A stretch of 64,000 bases of DNA from Diplonema papillatum. Its lineage: Eukaryota > Euglenozoa > Diplonemea > Diplonemida > Diplonemidae. Positions 10,053 through 21,100 of the stretch are shown piece after piece; the first letter of the stretch is position 1, and every line of letters starts with the position of its first letter. The stretch lies in assembly GCA_030068145.1 (NCBI GenBank), contig JAPJBO010000602.1:62001-126000 (forward strand), in the 5' to 3' direction. Both the position numbers and the translations under genes were made by a program. The notes beneath the pieces were generated by a model. The model was not told the origin of the DNA and made no database searches. It saw nothing but the letters and a program-made list of their open reading frames with translations.

Positions 10053-10499
10053 TATATAAAAATTCCTCCCTCGTAGCTGTCCATAAGTTGCTCGGAGTTA
10101 CTGAAAAATCCCAGTTGCGGCACAACTGCACGTTTATGTATCCGACAGGGTGCACCTCTTTGGTTGTCACTACTGTCCATCACAGAGACTGTCCTTCGGA
10201 AGCAAAAGAGCCATGCGAAGAAGGCGAGTGTTGGGGTACTGTAGCAGTGTGCCTGGATCATTCAGCGGAATTTTTTTTCAAGCTATTGGGCCAGTCGCAG
10301 GTTCCAAAATTGAGGCTGTACGTTGCTTCAACGATGATCCAAAGGTGCAGTAACCGGTGCTGTGTACTGCTAGTGTGACTGCTGTACTGTAGCATTACTA
10401 CTGGGCCCCTCAGCCAGGGCATTCTGTGCTTTTTTTTTTTTTTTGTTGCTCGGACTTGGTCCGAGCACCAGACCCATATATAAGCCACTGATGTCGTAT
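10053..10499 (+). repeat. Dispersed repeat R2, unit 4
   Basis: Right part of the R2 unit split by the TA element. It matches 4880-5400 through the T tract at 10432, but lacks the GC hairpin segment because of a deletion near 10260. It is followed by the foldback CTCGGACTTGGTCCGAG also seen at 8087. Confidence 0.8.
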
Positions 10500-11160
10500 G
10501 CAGGGTATTAGTTTGAAGGCTTCCGGAGTTTGCAGATTTAGACCGTTACTATGGGGTGGTTTTGGGCGGTGTTTCGGTGCCGTTTTCGCCGATGTACGGC
10601 GTCTTGGGGCGACACATCTCCAACTTCGTTCGGCAAAAGAGGGGTCTTCATGGGTCCTTTATGGGTCAATTATGGTCACCCCGTCAGTTTGGCGACACAT
10701 TTTGCGGGCGTTTTTTCAACGTACACCAGCCTGGATCAAGCTTTTCGGGGTTTTCCGAATGCTTCTGGGTTCCCTGTGGGGTTGGACGCGCTCCAAAAAC
10801 AGTCAAAATCGTAAACAGACAGGCTCGTCAGGCAGCTGAAGGGGGGTGACCTGGGGACCTATTTTCCTATGATAATAGGTCCACGGTTTTGGTGTGCACC
10901 GCCGTGCTTACAACAACATTTTTAGCGTTATTTTTAGCAACATCGCGCCGAAGGCGCGACGGAAAATTTGGGCAAAAATAACTCCGCCCCCCTTTATCAT
11001 GTGTGGGCAACTCTTAGCTCGTGTGTGGATACTCAACTACAACAGGACCTTGGCCCGGTACTGTAGCACAGTGGCTGCCGACCCGAAGCTGAACACAATT
11101 GAACAGCGGCTGGGTCTCAGCAGCGGAGGCTCAGCAGCCTTCCAGCACCTTCAGCACACT
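10500..11160 (+). repeat. Dispersed repeat R1, copy 2
   Basis: Near-identical to 4088-4750 with small indels, including the palindromic block at 10855-10882 and the hairpin CGCGCCGAAGGCGCG at about 10945-10961. The two copies diverge at about 4745 and 11160. Confidence 0.85.
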
Positions 11161-11351
11161 GCTAAACCACCACTTTCTTTTGGCGACCCAGGACGTGAAT
11201 TTTGCTACGTACGAAAGTGCCAAAAATCCTGCTTCCCCAAAGGTTACATACCAGTTACTGTCACTTACATGGCAGTCACTGTCAAAAACAGGGGTTCAAA
11301 ACACACCATAAAAGCACACCACAGTACGAACCATACAAACTAAACCAACAG

Positions 11352-11591
11352 GCTGATGCTTCGGACGAAGTTGGTCTCCAGGAAGAAGCGAAAGTGTTCT
11401 GCAGCAACCTCGCCGCGGTCATCGGGGGCAAGCAGAACGCCACCGAGGAACTGATTGAGGACATGTGCATGCTTCTCGATAACGGTGAGAAGGAACTAGC
11501 CCTCAGAATCGCTTGGGGGGCACTCGAGATAGCACCCGAGCAGCCTTCTGCCTCTGCACTTCTCCAACAACTGAAGGAAGAGTTGACCCAG
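11352..11591 (+). CDS. Helical-repeat/coiled-coil gene, internal exon A
   Basis: An open segment between a splice acceptor (AACCAACAG, ending 11351) and a strong donor (CAG|GTATGC at 11592) encodes exactly 80 residues in phase 0-0. The content is helical and acidic, with LLDNGEKELALRIAWGALE as the best-ordered stretch. It resembles exon B (13738) in the pattern LLD-x-G-x-E-x-A-L-x-(I/L)-A, so I infer two homologous helical repeats of one gene. Earlier exons were not found; the DNA upstream is repeat. No family name is assigned. TPR-like or other alpha-solenoid is possible. Confidence 0.5.
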
Positions 11592-11698
11592 GTATGCATC
11601 TACAGTGGGTCCCTTGCAAAGTCGTTGGGGGCTCTCAGGGTAGTGTCAGCACTGCCCCCCCCCCCCCCCCCCCCCCCCTCCGTCAAGCTAGCCTAGGG

Positions 11699-12290
11699 GT
11701 TAATTATTTTCCCGGGTGGGCTGCTTCCAGACGGTGTGGTACAGCACTTCAGGCCTCTGCAGCGACGATACGGACTCGCTCCACGGCATTGCAGCAGTGT
11801 CTTGTTTCGGCAGCACCACACAGAGAAGAAAGGCGGCAGAAATAAATTATTGTGCTGTTGATGAAAGTAAAAGGAAGCAAGGCAACATACAAATCCGCGC
11901 CTAATTCATGTCCACAAGAGTTGAAGTATGGCTAAAGACTTTTGTGGACGTGCCCACGTGGCCAAGAGACCTGGAGGCTTTACCTTCGAGCGGGAGCTTC
12001 CTCCCTCGGTGCGCGACAGCAACTCATCTCCTGTCGGGCAAAGTCTCTTTGGACGACCGCAAGACTTACAACTACAAAACGAGTTGCTTCGGCGCCCCCA
12101 GATGGCCTGGCACGTTTTCTCGTACCCTGAGGTTGGGTGGGAAGGATCACCGCTGCATGCTCATCATGGGAAGGCACAACGAGTTGTGATTCGTCAGTTG
12201 TTTCCTGACCGTCCACAGGGACTTCTGTGTTGTCTTCGAGGTTCGCCAGTTCGCAGTACTGGTCGAAGATGTGTCGGAGTTAATTATGTC
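11699..12290 (+). repeat. Dispersed repeat with inverted copy at 26.69-27.07 kb
   Basis: GGGTGGGCTGCTTCCAGACG and the following 450 bp recur, reversed and with deletions, at 26690-27070. Both copies are bordered by TTAATTA. Frames within them are not conserved between copies, so no gene is called. Confidence 0.8.
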
Positions 12291-12968
12291 GACTCTAAAC
12301 ATGTCGTTTTAATTTATGTCACACGACCGAATCCGACATAATAAAAAACAACATCATTACAGACCGCACTGTAGGTCCCCTGAATAGTAGCGGTCCGGCA
12401 GGCCACAGTGCGGTTGCGCGGGTGTAAAAGCCAGGTGAGAGGGAGGCAGAACAACCACGCAGCAATAGCATATACCCCAGCTGTGTGAGTACATGTGCAG
12501 CCCGGGAACACACGGGACAGCCGCCGCGCCACACGCCTTCGTTGAGCGCGGCAAATCGATTGGCCGTTACCGGCCACCCGAGACGGCGGGGGAGTCAGCA
12601 GCGGCTTCGGGCCGCGCTGTCTGGGAAAAAGTACTCGTTGTGCTCGCGCTTGTTCACGCACCTGGACACCACAGCCATGCCCACGGTTTTGTTGGGGTGC
12701 TCCGCATTCCACGAACACACGAGTCCGCTTGAACAACACCGAGCGGTTCGGCGCGATCGGTGATGACCTTGATATCAGCCACTGCGGGTACTTTTGACGA
12801 TCTCTTGGTCCTGCTGCCGGACAGCTGCCAGCGCAAAGAGCGGGTTCAGGGGGTGCTTTTGAGGGTCCTGTAAATCATGAACATGTGTTTTGTGAATGTG
12901 AAGGAATTAATTATTATTTCAAGGATTTGGCGGTCTTCACGAATTGGAAATTGATTAACTACAGACTG
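12291..12968. other. Unassigned; weak minus-strand coding signal
   Basis: The minus strand at about 12600-12840 has short protein-like pieces in different frames (for example MAVVSRCVNKREHNEYFFP and ALAAVRQQDQEIVKS) that could be a decayed transposase. No catalytic motif is identified. Otherwise nothing is supported. Confidence 0.3.
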
Positions 12969-13432
12969 GCCCCCCCCTCGTACTATTTAGGTGAAAATCA
13001 TCAGATATTTCCCGAAAAAGCTAAAAGTCCACCCCCGAACTTTCAGGGTGACTCGTACTATTTAGCCACTATTTAACCACTATTTAACCACTATTGAACC
13101 ACCATTTAGAACCGACAGAATCGGGGCTCAGCGTCATTTAGAGTGCGGTCTCACTCTAAGTGATGCTGAATGCTCTACTCTTTAGTGACACTGAAACGTC
13201 ACTAAAGGTTAGCTTATTGGGTTTCTGCCGAAATCTTCCGTTGTTCTAATTCTTCTGAGTGACGCGCTCTCTGTGCTGGATCAGCATGCAGGGGGAAGGG
13301 ACGAGCGTGAGCTCTTAGCCGGAATTAAAACTTAAAAGTCGTTGCAGCTGGGGGCACCACTTAAAACTTTTAAAAAACAACACTCGTACTACCTAAATAG
13401 TACGACTGCCTAAATAGTACGAGGGGGGGGGC
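12969..13432. mobile_element. MITE with C-run/TCGTACTATTTAGG ends
   Basis: The termini are inverted copies: a C run followed by TCGTACTATTTAGG at the left, and CCTAAATAGTACGA followed by a G run at the right. Further copies of CTATTTA(A/G)CCA are tandem at 13060-13105 and CTAAATAGTACGA is doubled at 13392-13424. About 460 bp, no ORF. It lies in the putative intron between exons A and B. Confidence 0.75.
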
Positions 13433-13737
13433 TTTACACCTGGCCGTGGACGGCCCTTCGATGAAGCAAATGGCAGAGGCCTCACTTGGGCCCCACTGTC
13501 TGCCATGTTTCTAAGGGCCAACCGGCGGCAAGTCTCAGGGTAAATAGAGGCCATTCAGCAGCTGACAGCCGAGGAGGATGAACAGGTGGATATGCAGCAG
13601 CGTGAAGCGACCATCGAGCAGGGGTGACATTAACTTACGAACTTTCACTCTACCCCTCCCTACTATTTGCAAAGAAGCTAGAAGCTAAATTGATACGAAA
13701 ATCATCGGAAACCATGCCCCCACCCTCTCAAACACAG

Positions 13738-14076
13738 TTTGTGTCGCCCAAAGGCATATCATCCTTCGTTGACGAGCTCGAAGAATACCGATTGCTGGAT
13801 TCCAGCCGCCCGTCAACGGCCGATGCAGCGCTGAGCTTTTATAGAGTACTCGAAGCCGCAGTCGAGGACGAAGAAACGGTAGACCGCATCGTGCCACTGA
13901 CCTACCGTTTATTAGACATGCAGGGTGGTAGCGAGAACGCAGCGGCGCTGAAGCTTGCGTACGAAGGTGTTCGTGCTCGCGAGCGGCGTGCAGCAACGGA
14001 GGCAGAAAACGCGAAACGGCGCGAAAAGGCGCATGCCGAAGAGCAGCGACGCGAACAGGCAGACCGCGAAGCACTG
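13738..14076 (+). CDS. Helical-repeat/coiled-coil gene, internal exon B
   Basis: Preceded by a pyrimidine-rich acceptor (CCACCCTCTCAAACACAG, ending 13737) and followed by GTATCT at 14077, it encodes 113 residues in phase 0-0. The first 70 residues are a helical repeat (LTYRLLDMQGG, AALKLAYEGVRARERR) like exon A. The rest is Arg/Glu/Ala-rich coiled coil (EEQRREQADREAL). A start at ATG 13714 is the alternative if this is a first exon; the AG at 13737 is preferred because it gives uniform phase 0 introns. Joining to 14841 continues the coiled coil without a break. Confidence 0.5.
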
Positions 14077-14840
14077 GTATCTCCACCACTCCTCCCCCCG
14101 AAACGGAGCAGTTTCATATCCCTCCATGTCTTCCTTCTCCACCGTCTCATCTCTTCTGTTTCACACCTGTCCTCCCCGCCTTTCTATCGGTCCCGTCGTG
14201 GAACAACGCTGCCGCGTAACAGTGTGGTTCACGCAGGCGACGAGGCGATCCCTACCCCCCATCTCCCTCCAGAGCAGGCGACTTGCCGCTAAGTGTTACC
14301 CGCAGCCTGCCACGCAGGTTTTCTAGTTCAGGTGACTCGTTCTCCTGTTATTCGCCTGAGAGACGAAGCGCCAGGTCTCTGAGCTCAGTTTCTTTCCTCC
14401 CTCCCGCCCCCTTCCACGTCAAACTGAGATTCTTCTCCACGGAAAAAGAGAGTTAGATAATCTGCCAAAAAGCAAATAATCCAGAGTCCCTCCTCGTCTT
14501 CCTGCCATCTATTTCTCCTCGCCCTCGTGAACCTCGACGAGTTTCAAACAAAAGCGAATTTGTTCTTGGTGTCGGTCTCATCAGTCACAAAGTTGGCTGG
14601 CCAAAGTTAAAGTGGGCCAGCATCTCTACATCCCTTTCACTACCCGACTCCCAGCATCAATGGTCAACCGGAGACCCTACAACACCGACTTTTAAACCAC
14701 ACGAAAGCGCTAAAAGCCGGAAGAACTGCTGGCGTTTGCTTCTCCAATGTCAAGGGTAGTATTTGTATCTTGCAGGACCGGTCTCCGGGCGTAGATCGAG
14801 TGTCTTGCTTCAAATGGTGAGTACAATGGAACACCTACAG
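14077..14840 (+). other. Putative intron between exons B and C
   Basis: GTATCT at 14077 to ACACCTACAG at 14840 gives a 764-bp phase-0 intron. It contains one copy of the dispersed motif GGTCAACCGGAGAC (14662). A second acceptor (TTGTATCTTGCAG, 14775) is better by sequence but puts the following codons into a stop unless a further donor at 14817 (GTGAGT) is used, so alternative splicing cannot be excluded. Confidence 0.4.
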
Positions 14841-15581
14841 CTCGAACGAAAGTTGCGACAGCTCGTTGAAGTCGAGATGGACCGCCGATCGCAGCAGGAC
14901 AGGAGCGAGGAGAAAGCCTTCTGCTCTATCTCCGACGAGGCAGCACATCAAGTGAAGCGCATTGAGAAAGAAAGGAAACATCGCGAGGCGAAGCAGAGGG
15001 AACAGGAAGCTCGAGAAAAGAAGGAGAAGGAGAGGAGGGAGCGAGAGGAGGTCGAACAGGAAAGGAGGAAGAAGGACGAGGTCGAAAGGGAGCGGAAAAG
15101 GAAGGAACAAGAGGAAAAGGAAGCAGAACGAAAGCGAAAGGCGCAGGAGGTGCGGGAACAACAGAGACGCGAGCTGGAAGAACGGGAGAAAGAGGAGAAG
15201 CAGAGAAAGGAGAAAGAGGCGGAGGAACAGCGTGTTGAAGCAGCGAAGCGGAGGGAAGAAGATGCCAAAGCTGCGGAACTCGAACAGAAGCTCGCGGCGG
15301 AGAAGAGCGCCAGACAGCAACGGAAAGACGAAGCCAAAACCAGGCGCATCGAAGAAGAGAAGCGGAAGGTGGAGGACAAGAAGGCGCACATGACCCGCGT
15401 CACGCGCGACGAGAACCCGTGGGGCGACGTTGCGAGCAACGGCAACAGCAGCAGCAAGCCGGAAGACATCAAGCAGGCGTGGCCCTCGGTCGCAACCTGC
15501 TTCTGGGAAATAAGCCCGCGGTGCGCGGGCTGCGGCGGACGCCTCGGTCTGCCCAACGCCTGCACGGGCAGCTGCGTCTGA
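14841..15581 (+). CDS. Coiled-coil protein, 3' terminal exon C
   Basis: About 246 codons open to a stop at 15581. Residues up to about 190 are an almost unbroken charged coiled coil (Glu/Lys/Arg-rich, for example EKERKHREAKQREQEAREKK). These are followed by DENPWGDVAS and a Cys-rich end (CAGCGG, NACTGSC). Codon use is balanced and the frame is unbroken over repetitive composition, supporting real coding. If unspliced, translation could start at ATG 14815 or 14827. It is probably a cytoskeletal or scaffold-type protein, but no family is recognised. Confidence 0.65.
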   Translation, partial: LERKLRQLVEVEMDRRSQQDRSEEKAFCSISDEAAHQVKRIEKERKHREAKQREQEAREKKEKERREREEVEQERRKKDEVERERKRKEQEEKEAERKRKAQEVREQQRRELEEREKEEKQRKEKEAEEQRVEAAKRREEDAKAAELEQKLAAEKSARQQRKDEAKTRRIEEEKRKVEDKKAHMTRVTRDENPWGDVASNGNSSSKPEDIKQAWPSVATCFWEISPRCAGCGGRLGLPNACTGSCV

Positions 15582-16555
15582 ACAATGCTTGTTCGACTCG
15601 GTCTTACTCCGACTTGCGCTACTTGTGCACACAGCGAATCCTGTTGCACACAACTGCGTCTGCGCACCCCTGCCCGGTTCGTCGTGGTGCGAACCCACAC
15701 GCCGGCCTGAAGGGGTGATGCCAATCCATAAGGACACACACGGCCCGATCCTCAATTACTGGAAAAGGCTTTGGGGACACAAGTCCACTGAACCATGCCT
15801 ATTTTGGACGAAGTCGCCGGAAACCCTGGTGGTCCGTTGCATTGTGCACAAAGCTGGGGCTGCGAAAGACCACCAGTAATTTTTCCCCAGGATATATCAA
15901 GATCAATCAACTATCCGCTTAACAGTTGAAAGAGGAGTTACGCCAAGGGGTACGGCGAATGATAGAAGATACCTATTAGGCGTGTGCTCGAAGCTAGTGG
16001 GAATGAATATATCTCCAAGTGAATTTCTTCCCAGAACCAGCGTTGCATTCGTGTGCAGATCTGCGGCTCGCCGCGCAGGACGAGGATAAAACTAAAGGCT
16101 GGTGCACATGTCCGTGCCTCCAGAACTGAGAGAATCATGCTTTGCTGGAAACCCAGGCCTGGAATGTGGAAGTGAGGACCTTCACTTCGCAGGTGCTGAC
16201 CTTATAACCGCTGTTCTCACGCCGGAAACTGGACAACTGAGAGTACCCGAGTCTGAATGTTGTACGCCCGCCGAAGCCAAGAATGCCCCTTCTTCCGCTG
16301 TATACTGTGCTCGGCTGTCCGCAGGCGATTCTTCCCTCATCACGCGTTTGCTCCTAGCCCCCCTGGCGAATGCTCTGAGGCCCAGCCTTGGCATCCCCAT
16401 ACCCCGGCGGCTGCCACAGCTCGTCATTTTTATTGAGTGGGATAAACACGCAGTCTTTTTCCCTCCGAAGTTTTATTGTCGCAAACGAATCCCCGTGTGC
16501 AGCGGGCGGTGCCCACGGCGCACGGAGCATCAAGCTCGTGTAACAGCCAGCGCAC
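15582..16555. other. No confident gene
   Basis: Downstream flank of the coiled-coil gene. A + frame open from 16102 runs into the minisatellites, but its non-repeat part has no recognisable character. Confidence 0.4.
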
Positions 16556-16950
16556 ACGTATCAGGCTGCCACGCAAACCCACATCATCGCACACACACAG
16601 CCACGCAAACCCACATCATCGCACACACACACACGTATCAGGCTGCCACGCAAACCCACATCATCACACACACACACGTATCAGGCTGCCACGCAAACCC
16701 ACATCATCGCACACACACACGTATCAGGCTGCCACGCAAACCCACATCATCGCACACACACACGTATCAGGCTGCCACGCAAACCCACATCATCGCACAC
16801 ACACACGTATCAGGCTGCCACGCAAACCCACATCATCGCACACACACACGTATCAGGCTGCCACGCAAACCCACATCATCGCACACACACACGTATCAGG
16901 CTGCCACGCAAACCCACATCATCGCACACACACACGTATCAGGTTACCAC
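16556..16950. repeat. 43-bp minisatellite, about 9 copies
   Basis: Unit CGTATCAGGCTGCCACGCAA followed by ACCCACATCATCGC and a CA run. The spacing is 43 bp, not a multiple of three, so all three forward frames rotate through the array. This explains the long ORFs without implying coding. Confidence 0.95.
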
Positions 16951-17067
16951 ACAACGCTCCCGCCGACGGTGTTTCTGCAGGAAGCTCGTTCTTCTTCGCA
17001 GCACCGAAGCCGTTTTCGATCGAACCGCGGGCCGAAGCCGGCACCGTCGACAGTCTTCGCGGCGTCG

Positions 17068-17460
17068 GGCAGCAGCGTGGAGGGGAAGGGGACAGAGAAA
17101 GGCAGCAGCGTGGAGGGGAAGGGGGCAGAGAAAGGCAGCAGCGTGGAGGGGAAGGAGACAGAGAAAGGCAGCAGCGTGGAGGGGAAGGGGACAGAGAAAG
17201 GCAGCAGCGTGGAGGGGAAGGGGACAGAGAAAGGCAGCAGCGTGGAGGGGAAGGGGACAGAGAAAGGCAGCAGCGTGGAGGGGAAGGGGACGTGGAGGGG
17301 AAGGGGACAGAGAAAGGCAGCAGCGTGGAGGGGAAGGGGGCAGAGAAACGCAGCAGCGTGGAGGGGAAGGGGACAGAGAAAGGCAGCAGCGTGGAGGGGA
17401 AGGGGCCAGAGACAGGCAGCAGCGTGGAGGGGAAGGGGGCAGAGACAGGGCAGCTGGCAC
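17068..17460. repeat. 33-bp minisatellite, about 11 copies
   Basis: Unit GGCAGCAGCGTGGAGGGGAA followed by GGGGACAGAGAAA, 33 bp, with one truncated unit at about 17287. In + it would read GSSVEGKGTEK repeated. All six frames stay open because the unit is a multiple of three and lacks stops, so coding cannot be inferred from ORF length. Confidence 0.95.
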
Positions 17461-18194
17461 ACGGCCAACAGTGAAGCGAACGAGAGAAAATACAGCGAAG
17501 TGTTCGAAACACGACGCTGCCCCGCGTGCACAAAAGGCGTCTCTCCCCGGATACCTGTTACAACCAGCAGCACGCGGGACACAACGCAGGGTGCCATTGC
17601 CAACGAGGCTACAGTTACGGGCAGCAAGAAGGAGTATCACCTGTGACGCGAGGAAGCCTGCGGCCTGGGCCATACTCCGCAACGGGGGGTTTCATACATG
17701 AATTTTAACACTCCCAAGGGGTAGCAGTCGTCAGCATTGCACCGTGCGAGCGAGTCTCGGAACCGGACTACTCAGGTGGCGACTGCCGACCACGACAGGT
17801 GCTTGCATCAGGAGTTTGGAACGGCTAGTGGGGCCAAGCTCATTGCACAGAGAGAGTTTGACCCATCTTCGGGGGAGATGTGCCGCCTGTGTAAAGACAT
17901 ACAGCTGTTGTGACGGAACCAAAAACCCAACACCAAGATGAACGCTGAAGTCTTGAACCGACTGCCGGTGGAGAAGCTGACAAATATCCGTCCCCTGGAG
18001 GAACCACCTCCTCTACCCTTCGGAGAGGAGTCGCTGAGCCCAAAAGCAGCGTGTCGGAAACTCAGAAGCCGAATAGTAAAAGTGACAAGTGGGCTATACT
18101 TCGTTCAGATAATACCCACTTTAAAGCCATGCACTTTAACACGCACACTCAAGGAAAGCAAAAAGGAAAGAACCATCGTGTCCATCGAGTCGCC
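17461..18194. other. 5' flank of the mucin-stalk gene
   Basis: No gene is supported. The big downstream frame extends open to 18051, but that part lacks hydrophobic or other protein-like features. The signal-peptide start at 18195 is preferred. Confidence 0.4.
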
Positions 18195-21100
18195 ATGCAG
18201 GCGTTGGTCACCCTGCCTGCCGAGCGAAGACCAACGTGGGGTTTTCTGCTTCTCTTATTGCAGCTGCTGGGGGGCGGAGAAAGCGCTCTGGTGCAATCCA
18301 ACACTGGCGACTGTTACGCAGATACCGGAAGTGGCGCGGATACTCATTTCGAGTGCAGGTGTGATGAAGGTGTTCTGGTTGGTTTCCACTTTCATCAAGG
18401 CGATTGCAGTGCTGGGTACTCGCAATGCTACACGCGCTGTGATGATGAGATGTATCCGCGAGCTACACCTGCACCTCGAGTTTACCCTCAAGGACTATGC
18501 GTCACAGCGGACGTCATCGCTGACTGGCCAGGACTGTATGTAAGTCACTTCGAGCTGGGTTGTACCTGGTGGGCTCAAGCAACGTGCCCAGATTCGACGT
18601 TCGCAACTGACACCTATATGGTTGAACCAGGGGCATACTTCGGCGTCTCCACAAGAGAAACTAGTTCCTTCTCTACACCTTGTTACGGAATTGGCACCCT
18701 TACCATGTTAGTTGGATTCAATTCTTTTAACATTACCTGCCCTCCTCAGCTCTACCTGACCTCTTGGACAGTGGTGCAATGTGCAGGGGACGATTACAAG
18801 ATGGATTACATGTGTGCCACTCCGTCGTTGATGAGGACGACAAATGCACCATCAACAACAGCACCAATTCCAGCACCAGCCACCGTGGCACCACCACCAG
18901 CCACCGCGGCACCACCAACTGCAGCACCAGCCACTGTGGCACCACCAACCGCAGCACCAGCCACCGCGGCACCACCAACTGCAGCACCAGCCACTGTGGC
19001 ACCACCAACCGCAGCACCAGCCACCCTGGCACCGCCAACCGCAGCACCAGCCACCGTGGCACCACCAACTGCAGCACCAGCCACCGTGGCACCACCAACT
19101 GCAGCACCAGCCACCCTGGCACCGCCAACCGCAGCACCAGCCACCGTGGCACCACCAACTGCAGCACCAGCCACCGTGGCACCACCAACTCCAGCACCAG
19201 CCACCGTGCCACCACAAACTGCAGCACCAGCCACCGTGGCACCACCAACTCCAGCACCAGCCACCGTGGCACCACCAACTGCAGCACCAGCCACTGTGGC
19301 ACCACCAACCGCAGCACCAGCCACCCTGGCACCGCCAACCGCAGCACCAGCCACCGTGGCACCACCAACTGCAGCACCAGCCACCGCGGCACCACCAACT
19401 GCAGCACCAGCCACCCTGGCACCACCAACCGCAGCACCAGCCACCGTGGCACCACCAACTGCAGCACCAGCCACCGTGGCACCACCAACTCCAGCACCAG
19501 CCACCGTGCCACCACAAACTGCAGCACCAGCCACCGTGGCACCACCAACTCCAGCACCAGCCACCGTGGCACCACCAACTGCAGCACCAGCCACTGTGGC
19601 ACCACCAACCGCAGCACCAGCCACCCTGGCACCGCCAACCGCAGCACCAGCCACCGTGGCACCACCAACTGCAGCACCAGCCACCGCGGCACCACCAACT
19701 GCAGCACCAGCCACCCTGGCACCGCCAACCGCAGCACCAGCCACCGTGGCACCACCAACTGCAGCACCAGCCACCGTGGCACCACCAACTCCAGCACCAG
19801 CCACCGTAACTGCAGCACCAGCCACCGTGGCACCACCAACTGCAGCACCAGCCACCCTGGCACCGCCAACCGCAGCACCAGCCACCGTGGCACCACCAAC
19901 TGCAGCACCAGCCACCCTGGCACCGCCAACCGCAGCACCAGCCACCGTGGCACCACCAACTGCAGCACCAGCCACCGTGGCACCACCAACTCCAGCACCA
20001 GCCACCGTGGCACCACCAACTGCAGCACCAGCCACCGTGGCACCACCAACCGCAGCACCAGCCACCGTGGCACCACCAACCGCAGCACCAGCCACCGTGG
20101 CACCACCAACTGCAGCACCAGCCACCGTGGCACCACCAACTGCAGCACCAGCCACCGTGGCACCACCAACCGCAGCACCAGCCACCCTGGCACCACCAAC
20201 TGCAGCACCAGCCACCGTGGCACCACCAACTGCAGCACCAGCCACCGTGGCACCACCAACTCCAGCACCAGCCACCGTGGCACCACCAACCGCAGCACAA
20301 GCCACCGTGACACCACCAACTGCAGCACCAGCCACCGTGGCACCACCAACTGCAGCACCACCAACGGATGCCCTACCAACAATTGCACCGCAAACGAATG
20401 CACCAGCTTCACTTGTGCCTCCAACACAAACGCCCTTGATAGTATCCACAGACACACCGTCCCCGGAGCAGGGCGCAGGCGAACAGGATCCGGTAGACGG
20501 CGATGAGGTTCTGAGAACAATCCCAAAATCAATGCAAACTATCACACTCGTTGGATCTTACATCAGCTTGTCGCCATTCGGGACATGTGCAGGCTCGGCG
20601 ACAACACTGGCGATGGTGACGATGGACTGCCAACTAAATGGCGACCGCAACCTTCCAGTTTCTTTACACCCCTTGCAGATCAAAGTGGACGGAAGCCATG
20701 CCCTCGGGTGCGCCATTGGAAACATCGCACTGATAGTTACATTCTACTGGGTCTGCTACTTAGTTCACCGTCTGAACCCTGCAGCCGAGGAGAACCCCAC
20801 GGACCTTAAGCTGACAGACTCTCAATTGAGGTTAAAGCCTAGAGGCTTCAGCCACCTTCCTTCAGCATCTTTATGCATCGTAGTGTGGCTCTACCAGGGC
20901 ACTATTCTCAGCGGGCTCCTTCTCCTTTTTAAAGCGCCGTCGAGGTGGTCCTGGATAATAGGCTGCGTGGTAACACTACTTTGTGCAGTCCTTCCAGTTT
21001 GGGTATGCCTAAACGTTGTCCATGGCACCCAGAAAAAGAGCTTGGGGCGGTATCGGGATGATGGAAATACTGCCCGCCCTTGTGCAGCTTTCATCATAGG

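Larger units (their letters stand above)
11592..13737 (+). other. Putative intron between exons A and B, full of repeats
   Basis: Begins GTATGC and ends CTCTCAAACACAG. It contains a 30-base C run (about 11655-11685), a dispersed repeat (11699-12290), unassigned sequence and a MITE (12969-13432). Joining the flanking exons keeps phase 0. Whether A and B belong to one transcript is inference. Confidence 0.4.

Noticed and set aside
12600..12840. Minus-strand piggyBac-like fragment
   Set aside because: Only short protein-like pieces in several frames, with no catalytic or signature motif, so the family cannot be named.
14763..14840. Exon C starting at the acceptor 14775
   Set aside because: In phase with exon B this reads into a stop at TGA 14818 unless an extra donor at 14817 is used. 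The acceptor at 14840 keeps frame directly.
16102..17646. 514-codon + ORF and four overlapping minus or + ORFs over the two minisatellites
   Set aside because: The 43-bp and 33-bp arrays keep frames open by repetition. The unique flanks lack recognisable protein features and no frame is preferred.
15939..18194. Start of the surface-protein gene at 18051
   Set aside because: The extra 48 codons are hydrophilic and would put the signal peptide inside the chain. ATG 18195 puts it at the N-terminus.
18733..20545. Four very long ORFs on other frames and on the minus strand over the mucin repeat
   Set aside because: The 30-bp unit has no stop in any frame, so periodicity keeps all frames open. 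Only the + frame with a signal peptide and membrane spans is coherent.
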